From: Gammaproteobacteria bacterium
Lineage (GTDB): Bacteria; Pseudomonadota; Gammaproteobacteria; Pseudomonadales; Pseudohongiellaceae
DNA: 64,000 bases
Reading direction: 5' to 3'
Assembly (NCBI GenBank): GCA_021773355.1
Contig: JAJFKE010000011.1
Coordinates: 124,001 to 188,000 of the forward strand
The notes beneath the pieces are model-generated. The model was not told the DNA's origin. It saw nothing but the letters and a program-made list of their open reading frames with translations, and did not search any database. Positions 41,845 through 52,698 of the stretch are shown here, piece by piece. Both the position numbers and the translations under genes were made by a program. The stretch's first letter is position 1. The number at the start of each line of letters is the position of its first letter.

Positions 41845-41901
41845 GATATGCGCGAACGCTCATTCCTCTTCGATGTCATATTAATTCTGGGTTCTCCTCT
41901 C

Positions 41902-43851
41902 TCATTCACTGCTATTATTCTCTGTCATCAGTGCAGAGTCACTTCGGCCAAAATTGGCGACATCCTGACTTAAGTGGGTGCAAAAGTCGTCGAATGTCAT
42001 AGTTCCCAAGTCTTCGCCACCGCGTTTGCGAACTGCCACAGTACCGTTTTCCACCTCTTTATCTCCAACTACCAAGAGATAAGGAATCTTCTGTAAAGTA
42101 TGCTCGCGGATTTTAAAGCCGATCTTCTCATTTCTCAAGTCCATAGACGCTCTAAACCCTTTATTTTTCAAGGATTCTTCGAATTTCTGGCAATAATCGA
42201 TCTGCTTATCGGTAATATTCAAAATCATCGCCTGTTCCGGGGCCAACCACGCGGGTAAAGCGCCGGCATAATGCTCTATCAAAATGCCGATAAATCGCTC
42301 AAATGATCCCAAAATAGCTCTGTGCAGCATCACCGGAGTCTTTCGGCTACTGTCTTCTGCCACATATTGCGCGCCCAGCCGACCCGGGGTAAAGAAATCC
42401 ACCTGAATGGTCCCGCATTGTTGGACTCTACCCATACAATCTTTCAGAGAATACTCGATCTTAGGGCCATAGAAAGCCCCTTCACCTGGCACTAATTCCC
42501 AAGGCAATCCGGTTGCATTTAAGGCATCTTTCAGTGCTTGCTCGGCTTTGTCCCAGAGATCATCGGAGCCGACACGTTTCTCTGGCCTCATAGACAAGCG
42601 CAAAATTACCTCATCAAAACCGAAATCTTTGTAGACCAGGAACAGCAAATCCATAAAATCGGCTACTTCAGCCTGTATTTGCTCTTCCGTGCAGAAAATA
42701 TGGCCGTCGTCTTGTACGAAACTGCGGACACGCATCAATCCATGCATGCTACCGGAGGGTTCATATCTGTGACAGGAGCCGAATTCTGCCAGTCGCAGAG
42801 GTAGATCGCGATAGCTCTTAAGGCCTTGATTGAAGACCTGAATATGACAGGGGCAATTCATTGGCTTAATGGCGTACATGCGATTGTCCGACTCGACACT
42901 GAACATCTCATCAGCAAACTTTGACGCATGCCCTGATTTTTCCCACAGAGAGTAATCGACCAACTGCGGTGTATTTATTTCCTTATAGTTATTTGCGTCT
43001 TGCACCTGGCGCATATGGCGCTGTACGGCTTGATAAATTCTCCAACCCTTGGGATGCCAAAATGCCATGCCCGGCGCTTCTTCCTGAAAATGGAACAAGT
43101 CCAAATGTTTGCCCAACTTACGATGGTCTCTTTTTTCGGCTTCTTCTAACCTCTGCAGGTAGAGATTCAAATCTTTCTTCGAACCCCATGCTGTACCGTG
43201 AATTCGTTGCAACATTTCATTATTGGCATCGCCGCGCCAATAGGCACCAGCAACCGAAGTAAGTTTAAAAGCCTTGATTGACCCAGTGCTGGGGACATGA
43301 GGTCCTCTGCACAGGTCAATGAAGTCGCCCTGACGATAGAAAGAGAGATCTTCCTCACCGGGAATCGATTCAATAATCTGTACTTTGTAGTCCTCACCCA
43401 TCTCTTTAAACATGGCGATGGCGTCTTCACGACTCAGGATTGAACGTTCTACTTTCAAATTCTCCTTCACTATTTCGCCCATTACTTTTTCAATGGCCTG
43501 TAAATCATCGGGAGTGAAGGCACGCTCGAAAGCAAAATCGTAAAAGAAGCCGTCCTCAGTAACTGGACCTATGGTCACTTGAGCCTTGGGAAATAACCGT
43601 TGTACCGCCTGTGCCATCAAATGAGCACAGGAATGTCGAATAACTTCGAGCCCGTCATGGTCACGCTCTGTAATTATGGCAACTTCAGCGTCAACGGAAA
43701 CAAGACATGAAGTATCCACCAAGAGACCATCCACACGGCCGGCCAGAGCAGCCTTAGCTAGTCCAGCACCAATAGATTCAGCTATCTCCATCACAGTAAG
43801 CGGGTTGTCGTAGTCGCGTTTACTGCCATCGGGTAAGGTTATATTTGGCAT
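41902..43851 (-). CDS. thrS: Threonine-tRNA ligase
   Basis: Class II synthetase (649 residues, E. coli 642). The N-terminal TGS domain ([16 protein letters not shown]) is followed by the editing domain, with [12 protein letters not shown] supplying zinc-type His residues. The catalytic core has [30 protein letters not shown], and the C-terminal anticodon domain. It heads the thrS-infC-rpmI-rplT-pheS-pheT-ihfA cluster. Its 5' leader (43852-43960) was not seen to form the E. coli ThrS operator. Confidence 0.97.
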   Translation of the reverse strand: MPNITLPDGSKRDYDNPLTVMEIAESIGAGLAKAALAGRVDGLLVDTSCLVSVDAEVAIITERDHDGLEVIRHSCAHLMAQAVQRLFPKAQVTIGPVTEDGFFYDFAFERAFTPDDLQAIEKVMGEIVKENLKVERSILSREDAIAMFKEMGEDYKVQIIESIPGEEDLSFYRQGDFIDLCRGPHVPSTGSIKAFKLTSVAGAYWRGDANNEMLQRIHGTAWGSKKDLNLYLQRLEEAEKRDHRKLGKHLDLFHFQEEAPGMAFWHPKGWRIYQAVQRHMRQVQDANNYKEINTPQLVDYSLWEKSGHASKFADEMFSVESDNRMYAIKPMNCPCHIQVFNQGLKSYRDLPLRLAEFGSCHRYEPSGSMHGLMRVRSFVQDDGHIFCTEEQIQAEVADFMDLLFLVYKDFGFDEVILRLSMRPEKRVGSDDLWDKAEQALKDALNATGLPWELVPGEGAFYGPKIEYSLKDCMGRVQQCGTIQVDFFTPGRLGAQYVAEDSSRKTPVMLHRAILGSFERFIGILIEHYAGALPAWLAPEQAMILNITDKQIDYCQKFEESLKNKGFRASMDLRNEKIGFKIREHTLQKIPYLLVVGDKEVENGTVAVRKRGGEDLGTMTFDDFCTHLSQDVANFGRSDSALMTENNSSE

Positions 43852-43963
43852 CTTGTGTCCAATTAGCTCTGTTCAATAACAAGGAGAACAGTGAAACTGA
43901 CTAGGAGTCACCATTTCGCCCTCAATCAATTAGTGATTTCACGTTTGTATTAGTTCTAAGGAA

Positions 43964-44040
<77 letters not shown>

Positions 44041-44067
44041 AGAATCACTCGATAGAAAAGATTGGCG

Positions 44068-44097
44068 ATTATACGGAATCACAGGGCTAGGTGTCGA
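44068..44097 (-). promoter_or_regulatory. Sigma-70 promoter of tRNA-Val
   Basis: On the minus strand TCGACA (44092-44097) and TATAAT (44068-44073) are 18 bp apart. The -35 differs from consensus at one base and the -10 is perfect. The start of transcription would fall about 20 bp before the tRNA. Confidence 0.7.
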
Positions 44098-44116
44098 TGG
44101 GTTTATGCTATTTAAG

Positions 44117-46135
44117 TTATTGCTTTAACAGCTGATTCTTAAGTTCGGCAATTCTGTCGCGCGTATCAGCCGCCTCCTCAAACGCCAGATTTTTGGCGAA
44201 CTCATACATCACTGATTCAAGCCGTACTATTTCTTTGCTAAGCGCCACTGGATCAGCGAAGTCGATACGAGAGTAGGCACCTCCTTTCTCGCCCGGCCCT
44301 CTACCTCGCTGTCTCACCCTGGTTGCGGGATTCGAGTAAGCGCCCTCCATAACATCAAGCACTCTGGTTTTTACCCCTGCTGGGGTGATGCCGTGCTCCT
44401 TATTGTACTCCAACTGCACATTCCGACGCCGTTCCGATTCCCCTATAGCCCGCTCCATGGATCCTGTAATTCGATCCGCATAGAGAATAGCTTTACCATT
44501 GAGGTTGCGTGCAGCCCTGCCGACGGTTTGAATCAGGGAACGCTCTGAGCGTAGGAACCCCTCTTTATCCGCATCTAGTATCGCCACCAGAGAGACTTCA
44601 GGTATATCCAAGCCTTCCCTTAGCAAGTTAATACCTACGAGCACGTCAAAATGGCCTAACCTTAGATCTCGCAGAATTTCTGAGCGCTCAACAGTTTCAA
44701 TATCCGAATGCAGATAGCGGACACGTACATCGTGTTCGGCCAGATAGTCAGTTAGGTCTTCCGCCATGCGTTTCGTCAACACGGTAACCAGGACTCGTTC
44801 CCCCTGTGCAGCAATCCGACGAACTTCTGACAACAAATCATCCACCTGTGTACGTGCTGGCCTAACCTCCAATTCAGGATCGATAAGCCCGGTTGGCCGG
44901 ACTACCTGTTGCACTCTGTTCCCCTCGTGTTCCTCCTCATAGTTACCTGGAGTGGCGGACACAAAAATTATCTGCGGCGTCAGATTCTCCCATTCTTCGA
45001 AGCGTAGCGGCCGGTTATCTAGTGCAGATGGCAGTCGAAAACCGTACTCCACCAAGGTTTCCTTTCGTGATCTGTCACCTTTGTACATGGCACCCAGCTG
45101 TGGAATGGAAACATGGGATTCATCAGCAACTACCAGAGCCTCCGTAGGCAGGTAATCGTAAAGTGTGGGTGGAGGCTCTCCCGCTCCTCTTCCTGAGAGA
45201 TAGCGAGAATAGTTCTCGATGCCAGTGCAATAACCCAGCTCCTGAATCATCTCCAGATCAAATTTCGTGCGTTGTTCCAGTCTCTGTGCCTCGACAAGTC
45301 GATTGTTGCTACGTAGCTGCTGCAAACGATCCTTAAGTTCCAATTTAATATCATCCAGGGTTCCCAGCAGGGTTTCACGCGGCGTAACGTAATGGGATTT
45401 TGGGAATACAGTTAGGCGCGGAACTTCCTTGATTAGTTTTCCGGTTAATGGATCAAAGAATGACAGTTTCTCGACTTCATCGTCATACAGCTCTATGCGA
45501 ATAGCATGGCGCTCTGATTCTGCGGGATAGATATCAATTACATCACCTCGAACTCTATAAGTTGCGCGGCGTAGTTCCATATCGTTGCGGGTATATTGAA
45601 GGTCCGTTAGGCGGCGGATAAGGTTTCGTTGGTCAATCTTGTCGCCGCGATCCAGATGTACGACCATTTTCAGGTAGGAGTTAGGATCTCCCAGACCATA
45701 GATTGCAGAAACTGTTGCAACAACGATTACATCCTGCCTCTCTAGTAACGCCTTCGTGGCAGACAGGCGCATCTGTTCAATATGATCGTTAATCGATGCG
45801 TCTTTTTCTATATACACATCCGAGGAAGGTACGTAGGCCTCAGGCTGATAGTAGTCGTAATAGGAGACGAAATACTCTACGGCATTGTTCGGAAAGAACT
45901 CCTTGAACTCACCGTATAGCTGAGCTGCCAGTGTCTTATTCGGCGCCATAACCAGCGTGGGCCGCTGCATTCTCTCAATCACATTGGCTATGGTGAACGT
46001 CTTTCCAGAGCCTGTGACCCCAAGCAGGGTTTGAGCGCGCAGCCCGTCTTCCAAACCCTCCACCAGGCTGGCGATGGCTGCAGGCTGGTGGCCCGCTGGC
46101 TTGAAATTTGAATGAATTTTGAATTGAGTTTCCAT
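44117..46135 (-). CDS. uvrB: Excinuclease ABC subunit B
   Basis: Damage-verification helicase of nucleotide excision repair. Walker A GVTGSGKT is at residues 39-46. The beta-hairpin region is in [27 protein letters not shown] (DExH) and [13 protein letters not shown] (motif VI) are present, and the UVR motif for UvrC binding ends the protein. Length 672 matches the usual 670. No LexA box is found upstream. It is monocistronic and divergent from tRNA-Asn. Confidence 0.97.
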   Translation of the reverse strand: METQFKIHSNFKPAGHQPAAIASLVEGLEDGLRAQTLLGVTGSGKTFTIANVIERMQRPTLVMAPNKTLAAQLYGEFKEFFPNNAVEYFVSYYDYYQPEAYVPSSDVYIEKDASINDHIEQMRLSATKALLERQDVIVVATVSAIYGLGDPNSYLKMVVHLDRGDKIDQRNLIRRLTDLQYTRNDMELRRATYRVRGDVIDIYPAESERHAIRIELYDDEVEKLSFFDPLTGKLIKEVPRLTVFPKSHYVTPRETLLGTLDDIKLELKDRLQQLRSNNRLVEAQRLEQRTKFDLEMIQELGYCTGIENYSRYLSGRGAGEPPPTLYDYLPTEALVVADESHVSIPQLGAMYKGDRSRKETLVEYGFRLPSALDNRPLRFEEWENLTPQIIFVSATPGNYEEEHEGNRVQQVVRPTGLIDPELEVRPARTQVDDLLSEVRRIAAQGERVLVTVLTKRMAEDLTDYLAEHDVRVRYLHSDIETVERSEILRDLRLGHFDVLVGINLLREGLDIPEVSLVAILDADKEGFLRSERSLIQTVGRAARNLNGKAILYADRITGSMERAIGESERRRNVQLEYNKEHGITPAGVKTRVLDVMEGAYSNPATRVRQRGRGPGEKGGAYSRIDFADPVALSKEIVRLESVMYEFAKNLAFEEAADTRDRIAELKNQLLKQ

Positions 46136-46204
46136 TAACAGCTAATCCGGCGCTAAGCAAACCCCTAAGATTACAACAGATAAGGGCTAAGCGTGTAGTG
46201 AGTA

Positions 46205-46271
46205 TTGACCGAGTCAGCTTTTCTCATTAGTATACGCGCGGTTTACAGCTATACTGTCATATAGTGTAAAC
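46205..46271 (+). promoter_or_regulatory. tRNA-Asn promoter region with inverted repeat
   Basis: TTGACC (46205-46210) and TAGTAT (46228-46233), 17 bp apart, form one candidate promoter. Downstream is a 7-bp inverted repeat, GTTTACA (46241-46247) and TGTAAAC (46265-46271), with a 17-bp spacer. The inner six bases of its arms (TTTACA and TGTAAA) could themselves act as -35 and -10. Which is used cannot be decided by eye. Confidence 0.45.
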
Positions 46272-46280
46272 AGCAATTAA

Positions 46281-46355
46281 TGCCCAATAGCTCAATGGTA
46301 GAGTAGGTGACTGTTAATCACTTGGTTCCTGGTTCGAGTCCAGGTTGGGCAGCCA
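46281..46355 (+). tRNA. tRNA-Asn (GTT)
   Basis: 75-nt cloverleaf with encoded CCA. Acceptor TGCCCAA/TTGGGCA has G as discriminator. The anticodon arm GGTGA/TCACT (with one mismatch) holds CTGTTAA and anticodon GTT (asparagine). The T arm is CCTGG/CCAGG with TTCGAGT. It is a single-gene unit between uvrB and the cyclophilin. Confidence 0.94.
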
Positions 46356-46493
46356 ATTTTTCTCGTTTCGATGAATCCCCCACCCGCCCATGACCGCTCA
46401 ACATCAATTCACCTGTGGTTAAGCCTGGATCAAATAATGTATAGTTAGCGGCTCAAATTATCAGCCATTTCCATATATCGCAGGAGATAAGTT

Positions 46494-47069
46494 ATGCGCA
46501 AAACCCTATTTTCAATACTACTGACCATTCCTCTGCTGATAAGCACGAATTTATTGGCCCAGGACAACCCTGTCGTTGTTATGGAAACAAATAAGGGCAC
46601 CATTAAGATTGAACTTTGGGCAGATAAAGCACCTATAAGCGTAGCCAATTTCCTTCGATATACGGACAACAACTTTTTTGATGGGCTGATCTTCCACCGG
46701 GTTATCCCAGGTTTTATGATACAGGGAGGCGGCTTTAGTCCCGAACTAGTGCAGAAGTCTACCTACGAAGAAATTAAGAACGAAGCGAGTGCTGCGTTAG
46801 CTAACAATCGAGGCACTTTGGCGATGGCTAGAACCAATGTTGTGGATAGTGCCACCAGCCAATTTTTTATTAATCTGGTGGACAATGCCTTCCTGAATCA
46901 CACCGATGAAACACCTCGTGGATTCGGCTATGCTGTATTTGGCGAAGTGATTGAAGGAATGGATGTAGTAGATCAAATCGCAGCTGTCGAAACAGGCCCG
47001 GGACGGGGTGGTCATCAAAACGTACCAATGGAACCGGTAATCATTACCTCAGCTAGACGCCAGGAATAG
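46494..47069 (+). CDS. ppiA: Periplasmic peptidyl-prolyl cis-trans isomerase, cyclophilin type
   Basis: Folding catalyst for proline peptide bonds in the periplasm. Residues 1-23 form a signal peptide ending LLAQ. The cyclophilin active site shows [31 protein letters not shown] and [13 protein letters not shown]. This is the compact bacterial form (191 residues with signal, E. coli PpiA 190). AGGAG sits 8 nt before the ATG. It converges with the WbpM-like gene. Confidence 0.93.
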   Translation: MRKTLFSILLTIPLLISTNLLAQDNPVVVMETNKGTIKIELWADKAPISVANFLRYTDNNFFDGLIFHRVIPGFMIQGGGFSPELVQKSTYEEIKNEASAALANNRGTLAMARTNVVDSATSQFFINLVDNAFLNHTDETPRGFGYAVFGEVIEGMDVVDQIAAVETGPGRGGHQNVPMEPVIITSARRQE

Positions 47070-47174
47070 TTTCCGAAGCCGCTAGGAAGCAACAAGACAC
47101 ATACCTGGGACGCCCGTATTTAATCCTTAACGCAGAGGATAAAATGCGGGTTTAAGTTATCAAGCGTATTACTG

Positions 47175-49145
47175 TTAATCTATGGTTTTATGCTGGTCTT
47201 TGAACAGCGGCGTGATCTTTGTTCCCAAATTTTTATCCGCGCGCGATTCAGCGGAGTCCCACAATGGGTCGCTTACTTCTTCCTTCGGCTCAAAACCATC
47301 CACTGCCTCCATCAGCAGCGAACGAATCCCCTTTAGATCAATCTGTTTACAGGCTAAATCGAGTCTGCTAAGCAGCCCTTCTAGAGCGTCCCAAGCCAGA
47401 GTTTCTTCCTTGGCACGCATGATCTTCGGATGCTCGGTGCCGGTAACAGATTCTCCAATTAGTAATTCCTCGTAGAGTTTTTCCCCAGGGCGCAATCCCG
47501 TATACTCAATCGCAATATCGCCGCGGTACGAATTTTCATCTTTGACCTCGTAGCCCATCAGGTGCACCATTTTTTTAGCGAGATCGATGATCTTAATCGG
47601 CTCGTGCATGTCCAAAACAAACACATCGCCTCCCGTTGCCATTGAGCCCGCTTGAATAACCAATTGCGCCGCTTCCTGCACCGTCATAAAGTAACGCGTT
47701 ACTTCTGGATGTGTAACCGTAACTGGACCTCCAGCGCTGATCTGCCTTCGAAATAGTGGAACAACCGATCCTGAAGAGCCTAGTACATTCCCGAAACGCA
47801 CCATACTAAACCGCGTCGCGCTATTTTTTTGTGCCAATGCCTGTAATACCTGTTCAGCAAATCTCTTTGTAGCTCCCATAAAATTGGTCGGTCGCACTGC
47901 CTTGTCCGTTGAAATAAGCACAAAATTTCTGACTTCATATTTTTCTGCTGCCTGCGCAGAAACCAAGGTACCAAAAATATTGTTTTGCACTCCTTCGACA
48001 ATATTTTTTTCTACCATAGGTACCTGCTTGTAGGCAGCAACATGATAGACAGTATCAACGTCAAAGGTTTTAATTGCGTTTTCCATTTGCAGCTTATCGC
48101 CAACTGAACCCAATAGTGACACTATCTCAATCCCACTACCGTTCTCGATGCTCTGTAATTTCTCAAGTAACTCTGCCTCTAACTTGTACAAACCGAACTC
48201 AAAAGAATCCAGCAAGACCAGCCGCGAAGGACTAATTGAAACTATCTGCCTGCAAAGCTCTGAACCAATGGACCCTCCTGCACCAGTCACCATAACCGAC
48301 TGACCACTAATGCAGGCACCTAGCAATTCTGGATTTGGTGGGACAATATCACGACCCAATAAGTCTTCGATGTCTATATCCCGAATTTCATCAACGCCCA
48401 CTTTACCGGAAACCATATCGAATAAATCCGGTACGGTCTTGACATGTACCGGCAGATGCTCCAGTCGATTCAAGATTTCTTTTCTTTCGGCATGAGTGGC
48501 CGATGGTATCGCCAACAATATTTGACGAACGGAGTAACTCTCAACCAGTTCGTATAAGGAGTTTGGACTATAGACTCGAATTCCATGAACAGTATTACCG
48601 AGCATAATATGACTATCGTCGACAAAGGCCACTGGCAGGTATTGATCTCCGCTCTGTAGTGCAACCAGCAATTGCATGCCGGAACTTCCCGCACCATAGA
48701 TAATAACCGGTTCTTTTGGTCGAAAATTTTGGATCAGGCTCTGCAGCATAACCTTTGCAAGAAAACGCGTGCCGCCTATTAACAACAAAGCAATCATCCA
48801 AAAAATGGGCAGAACGGACAGGTCCGATGAATCCGGGGTTTGCGAGAAAAAATACGAAGCCGCCAAGAGGCAACTAGCTATGGTCACGCTTTGCAGTATC
48901 AGAAATCCACTCTGCAGGCCCATATACAAAACCAGTGCCCGGTACAAACCAATTCGGATAAAAACCAAAATGCTGACAGTGGTTGCGAGCGAGAAATAAA
49001 AGTAGAAGCGCTGGTCTTGCGCAAAAAAATCTTTGCCCAGTAAAGCGAATGAAAATGCGAGCGCCGCTACGATCATTAACGCATCTGCTAACATCATAAG
49101 AATTTGTTTTATGGAACGTGACAATGGGATCGTATTTAGATCCAT
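47175..49145 (-). CDS. wbpM: Membrane-bound UDP-sugar 4,6-dehydratase, WbpM/CapD-like
   Basis: Makes UDP-4-keto-6-deoxy-HexNAc for O-antigen sugars. The N terminus (about residues 10-130) has four membrane segments. A CoA-binding-like Rossmann region precedes VTGAGGSIGSEL (NAD site, about residue 293) and the catalytic stretch TNFMGATKR, whose Met and Lys replace the usual Tyr-Lys pair in this family. Length 656 matches WbpM (665). It follows the GT4 gene by 96 bp. In Pseudomonas this pair ends the B-band O-antigen locus. Confidence 0.88.
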   Translation of the reverse strand: MDLNTIPLSRSIKQILMMLADALMIVAALAFSFALLGKDFFAQDQRFYFYFSLATTVSILVFIRIGLYRALVLYMGLQSGFLILQSVTIASCLLAASYFFSQTPDSSDLSVLPIFWMIALLLIGGTRFLAKVMLQSLIQNFRPKEPVIIYGAGSSGMQLLVALQSGDQYLPVAFVDDSHIMLGNTVHGIRVYSPNSLYELVESYSVRQILLAIPSATHAERKEILNRLEHLPVHVKTVPDLFDMVSGKVGVDEIRDIDIEDLLGRDIVPPNPELLGACISGQSVMVTGAGGSIGSELCRQIVSISPSRLVLLDSFEFGLYKLEAELLEKLQSIENGSGIEIVSLLGSVGDKLQMENAIKTFDVDTVYHVAAYKQVPMVEKNIVEGVQNNIFGTLVSAQAAEKYEVRNFVLISTDKAVRPTNFMGATKRFAEQVLQALAQKNSATRFSMVRFGNVLGSSGSVVPLFRRQISAGGPVTVTHPEVTRYFMTVQEAAQLVIQAGSMATGGDVFVLDMHEPIKIIDLAKKMVHLMGYEVKDENSYRGDIAIEYTGLRPGEKLYEELLIGESVTGTEHPKIMRAKEETLAWDALEGLLSRLDLACKQIDLKGIRSLLMEAVDGFEPKEEVSDPLWDSAESRADKNLGTKITPLFKDQHKTID

Positions 49146-49241
49146 AACTTTCCCCAGTTTTGAGCCGAAACCAGCTCGCCGTATTTACGTTTAAAATCAA
49201 TTCGTAGCAAAGCTTTCATTAATGTGTTTACCCACTCAAAA

Positions 49242-50261
49242 TCATTGCTTGACTTTTTCACTTCCAGCATCAAAGCGCAGCGCTAAAAATATCAACGGTA
49301 TCAGCCCCACAATAGTGATGTATAGTCCCAAACTAACATATTGCACCGACAGCCAGGCTAAGGGTCCCAACCACAGAAGATTGACTAGTAGTAAGCTTAT
49401 CGTCACTTTAGCGTGACTCTTATAGTATCGAGCAGCATTTTGATAGGCATGAGATGCATGCCCCTCGTACCATCTCTGCTTTCGCTTAAATCGCAGAGCC
49501 AATGTCAGCGTTGCGTCCACAATAAATACACCTAAAAGCAGCACCCACGTCCACACCGTCATGCTGCCATGATGCATGGAGAACAGTGCCATCACGCCTA
49601 GACCGAAACCAATAAAACTGCTGCCGACATCACCCATAAAAATCTTCGCTGGGGGCCAGTTCCACAGTAGAAACCCCGCTGCCGTGGCGGCAAATGTGGC
49701 TGACAAAAGGACCAGTACATCATCGTTATTTATAACAATAATGAGTGACAGAATATTTACAAAGATTAATTGAGTTCCAGCTATTCCATCGATTCCGTCC
49801 ATAAAATTGAATAAATTGAGCAGCCATACCAGCGCAAAAATTGCTAGCACGTTCAATAACAAGGACTCCGGCAACTGCATAAACCCAAAATCGATTGCCG
49901 GCACGTCTCCTAGACAATAAACCACCCACGCAGAAGCCAGAAACTGTGCTGGGATGCGCCATCTAATATCTAAATGCCGAATATCATCGATGATGCCTAT
50001 AACTGCTATTACTCCCGCCGTCATCATGGCGGCAAATTCCTGGCTTGGAATCAAACCCTTGTGGTAGTAGTACACCACCACAAGAAGTACCAGACACGCA
50101 ATCCCCACCCCTCCCCCCACTGGGATTGGGTTAGCGTGGGCACTTCGGGAAACAGGAATATCTATTAGATGAAATCGCGCCGCCGCCATGCGGAACAGGC
50201 CGGTTACGATAGCCGAGCTTATAAATAGCAGGCAACTTAGGAATAATAGCGACATCGACAT
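49242..50261 (-). CDS. Polyprenyl-phosphate sugar-1-phosphate transferase, WbpL-like
   Basis: Multi-pass GT4 enzyme that starts O-antigen repeat synthesis on undecaprenyl phosphate. Motifs are DIPVSRSAHANPIPVGG, NFMDGIDGIAG (Mg Asp), FMGDVGSSFIGFG and HASHAYQNAARYYKSH near the C terminus. Length 339 fits WbpL (about 340). It is separated from the comEA gene by the terminator at 50334-50357. The WecA-like gene at 34007 is a different lineage member, as its HLHH motif shows. Only this transferase and the WbpM-like enzyme are left of a normal O-antigen locus. Confidence 0.86.
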   Translation of the reverse strand: MSMSLLFLSCLLFISSAIVTGLFRMAAARFHLIDIPVSRSAHANPIPVGGGVGIACLVLLVVVYYYHKGLIPSQEFAAMMTAGVIAVIGIIDDIRHLDIRWRIPAQFLASAWVVYCLGDVPAIDFGFMQLPESLLLNVLAIFALVWLLNLFNFMDGIDGIAGTQLIFVNILSLIIVINNDDVLVLLSATFAATAAGFLLWNWPPAKIFMGDVGSSFIGFGLGVMALFSMHHGSMTVWTWVLLLGVFIVDATLTLALRFKRKQRWYEGHASHAYQNAARYYKSHAKVTISLLLVNLLWLGPLAWLSVQYVSLGLYITIVGLIPLIFLALRFDAGSEKVKQ

Positions 50262-50333
50262 CCAGCTTTTAAATCATCTTGGCAATGCCGCTATTATAAC
50301 GAGCTTCTAGAAATTTTCAGTAATAAAATCAGA

Positions 50334-50357
50334 CACTTTCAAAGGATAGTGAAAGTG
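50334..50357 (-). terminator. Intrinsic terminator after comEA
   Basis: CACTTTCA (50334-50341) and TGAAAGTG (50350-50357) form a perfect 8-bp stem with an 8-nt loop, just after the comEA stop on the minus strand. The 3' flank TCTGATTTTATT is U-rich but interrupted, so termination is probable rather than certain. Confidence 0.65.
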
Positions 50358-50375
50358 CCTTATCGGGCATGTTTC

Positions 50376-50684
50376 TTATTTATTGACGATGATTATCCGT
50401 TGCCTGTTTTTCTCAACAGTAGCCACACCAATTCCCTTGACCTCAGCTAATTCGTCGACTGAATGAAAATTCCCAAACATCTCTCTGTAGGCGACAATGT
50501 CCTGTGCCTTGCTCAAGCCAACACCGTCCAGGGCGGCTGCAATCGCAGTCGCATCGGCATTGTTAATATCCAGCATTGAAATTTGCTGAGTAACGCCTGG
50601 ATTCGCTTCAACAGCAAAGCTTATGGGGGAAAGTGCCAACATTATGGCAGCCACGGCCAGTTTAGAGACAGTTAGTCTAGTCAT
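50376..50684 (-). CDS. ComEA-like helix-hairpin-helix protein
   Basis: Small exported protein with two HhH motifs that bind DNA (LDINNADATAIAAALDGVGLS and VDELAEVKGIGVATVEKN). A signal peptide covers residues 1-26 (LAVAAIMLALSPISFA). I start at the ATG at 50684 (102 residues) because AAGGA lies 7 nt upstream; the frame opens further back at 50747 without support. Proteins of this size often pair with type IV pili for DNA uptake, but no competence genes are in the window. It is 68 bp from pyrF in the same direction. Confidence 0.85.
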   Translation of the reverse strand: MTRLTVSKLAVAAIMLALSPISFAVEANPGVTQQISMLDINNADATAIAAALDGVGLSKAQDIVAYREMFGNFHSVDELAEVKGIGVATVEKNRQRIIIVNK

Positions 50685-50752
50685 AGTAATATCCTTATCG
50701 CTAGGTTCATTGAAAGCAGCGTCGCGCTGCCTACAAAAGCTTAGCAAAGAAA

Positions 50753-51454
50753 TTAACTAACGCCAGCTATGGCCAAATTAAATTCTTCAAGTACTTCATT
50801 TGGTGACTCGGCCTGGGTAATCGGACGACCGACAACCAAATAGTTACTCCCACAGCGCACCGCCTCCGCCGGGCCCAAAATCCGTTTTTGATCGCCCGTA
50901 GCATCTTCCGCACGGCGTATTCCGGGTGTAACGAGACAAAAATCATCAGGCAGCTGAGCCCTTAACAATCGGGTCTCAGCCGCAGAACAAACAACACCAT
51001 CGAGGCCTGCCTCTCGCGCCAAGAACGCAAGCTTACTCACCTGCTCTTCGGGGCTTGATTCAATCCCTATTTGTCTTAAGTCATCTTCAGCCAAACTTGT
51101 TAACACAGTAACCGCTATTAACCTGGGTCGTTCCTTACCAAATTCACCCAGCGCCGCCCGCGCCTGCTCCATCATTGGCAGGCCACCGGATGCGTGCACA
51201 TTCAACATCCAGACACCTAAATCACCTGCAACCTTGACCGCCTTCGATACAGTATTAGGAATATCGTGAAATTTTAAATCGAGGAACACTTCGAAGCCGT
51301 GGGCTGCAACCTTTTTAACAAGCTGAGGACCACAGGCGGTGAATAATTCCTTGCCAATTTTTACTCGACACAAGCTGGGATCCAACTTATCTAACAACTT
51401 CAAAGCTTGTTCGGCCGAATTAAAGTCCAGAGCTACAATTATTCTCTTATCCAC
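50753..51454 (-). CDS. pyrF: Orotidine-5'-phosphate decarboxylase
   Basis: Final step of UMP synthesis. I choose the GTG at 51454 as start, giving 233 residues. GGAG lies 5 nt upstream and the product then begins with the usual [11 protein letters not shown] longer frame to 51538 would overlap lapB by 64 bp. The active-site cluster [11 protein letters not shown] (Lys-Asp pair) and [14 protein letters not shown] and GRPITQA are present. Usual length is 230-245. It lies 20 bp after lapB, a common lapAB-pyrF order. Confidence 0.94.
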   Translation of the reverse strand: MDKRIIVALDFNSAEQALKLLDKLDPSLCRVKIGKELFTACGPQLVKKVAAHGFEVFLDLKFHDIPNTVSKAVKVAGDLGVWMLNVHASGGLPMMEQARAALGEFGKERPRLIAVTVLTSLAEDDLRQIGIESSPEEQVSKLAFLAREAGLDGVVCSAAETRLLRAQLPDDFCLVTPGIRRAEDATGDQKRILGPAEAVRCGSNYLVVGRPITQAESPNEVLEEFNLAIAGVS

Positions 51455-51474
51455 TGATACTCCAAAACCTGTTT

Positions 51475-52686
51475 TTATTTTCTCGCCAAGCTTGACTCGC
51501 CGCCCGCAGTTTTTGAAATCGGCCTTATTTTGTCCCATTTTTTACAACTTGGACACATCCAAAAAAGGCTCTTAGTTTCGAACCCGCAGTGATGACATCT
51601 GTATTCAGAATTTTTACTCACCTGCTCATGAATTAGATTTAACAATGATTCAAGGCTAGCCGCAACCTCAGACTCAACATTGTGAATCTGCAGGCTTAGC
51701 AACTCAACCAAACCGTCTAAGGTGGGATATTGGTCTAGATGCTCACTTAGAAACGCTATCGCCACGGCACTTCCTGCTTTGTCTTTGATTATTTTTGCCA
51801 AAAGTAGCACCGCATTTGTATTAGTGTTTTCCCTGACTATCTCTCTAAGAAGCTTCTCGAATTCGTCATTGGAACCAAGCTGTTGGTAACATTGATTAAG
51901 GGGCTCAAGTACTTGCGTAATAAACCCAGGATTAGCTGAACGAATTCGCAGCAACTCCTTAATGGCTCCCTGAAAATTACCCTGACGTTGTTCAATTTTT
52001 GCCAATAACAACAAGGCCCGTATATTTTTACGCTCAAAAGTAAAGGCTCGTTTTAATTCAGCTTTAGCCTGGCTGTCTTGATTTGTCTCTAACAATTGCT
52101 CCGCGATTTCGCAACAGAAATGTGCTGCGCTTGCACGTATCTCGGCATCCTTCTTATAACGAGGGCTTTCAAGCAGCTTGATACAAGAAGACCTCGCCTT
52201 GCTCCATTCTTTTTCCGTTTGATAAATAGTTATCAGATACTGTAACGCCTCCCACCTTGCATCGGATTCCTCATTAAGAACCTCGTTTAGTAATCTTTCC
52301 GCTCTATCCAGCAGTCCGGCAGCAATGTAGTTCAGCGCTAGTTGCAATCTCACTGAGTCGGAGAATGCTCGCTCGAGACTGGGTCTGGCCAGCAAAGCTT
52401 GATGAACATTTATAGCCTTATCAACCTTACCTCTTCTACGCAGCAACGCACCTAAGGCCAAATGAGTCTCTACAGTGTCGCTATTTATCTCCAGAGCCTT
52501 TATAAATGTGTCTATGGCCTCATCCGGCTCATCATTGAGCAGGTAATTAAGCCCAACAAAATAGTCTTGAAAAATATCTCTACCGTTTGGCTTGGTTTTA
52601 ACCTTAGCAGCAGAGCCAAAGCGCCCCATAAGCCATCCAGCTATAACGGCGATAAGTAAAAGAATGTAGAAATTCATACTATCCAT
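51475..52686 (-). CDS. lapB: Lipopolysaccharide assembly protein B
   Basis: TPR protein at the inner membrane that regulates FtsH degradation of LpxC and so balances LPS synthesis. Residues about 4-20 form a membrane anchor ([16 protein letters not shown]). About nine TPR units follow ([34 protein letters not shown]). The C terminus ends in a rubredoxin-like metal domain with CHHCGF and CPSCKKW. Length 403 is near E. coli LapB (389). It follows lapA by 12 bp. Confidence 0.95.
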   Translation of the reverse strand: MDSMNFYILLLIAVIAGWLMGRFGSAAKVKTKPNGRDIFQDYFVGLNYLLNDEPDEAIDTFIKALEINSDTVETHLALGALLRRRGKVDKAINVHQALLARPSLERAFSDSVRLQLALNYIAAGLLDRAERLLNEVLNEESDARWEALQYLITIYQTEKEWSKARSSCIKLLESPRYKKDAEIRASAAHFCCEIAEQLLETNQDSQAKAELKRAFTFERKNIRALLLLAKIEQRQGNFQGAIKELLRIRSANPGFITQVLEPLNQCYQQLGSNDEFEKLLREIVRENTNTNAVLLLAKIIKDKAGSAVAIAFLSEHLDQYPTLDGLVELLSLQIHNVESEVAASLESLLNLIHEQVSKNSEYRCHHCGFETKSLFWMCPSCKKWDKIRPISKTAGGESSLARK

Positions 52687-52698
52687 TAAGCATCGTCT

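Noticed and set aside
46136-46280. LexA box upstream of uvrB
   Set aside because: CTGT and ACAG occur here but 12 bp apart instead of 8, and no other match to the SOS consensus was found.
51455-51538. Longer PyrF starting at 51538
   Set aside because: It would overlap lapB by 64 bp and add residues unlike PyrF; the GTG at 51454 has a good ribosome-binding site.
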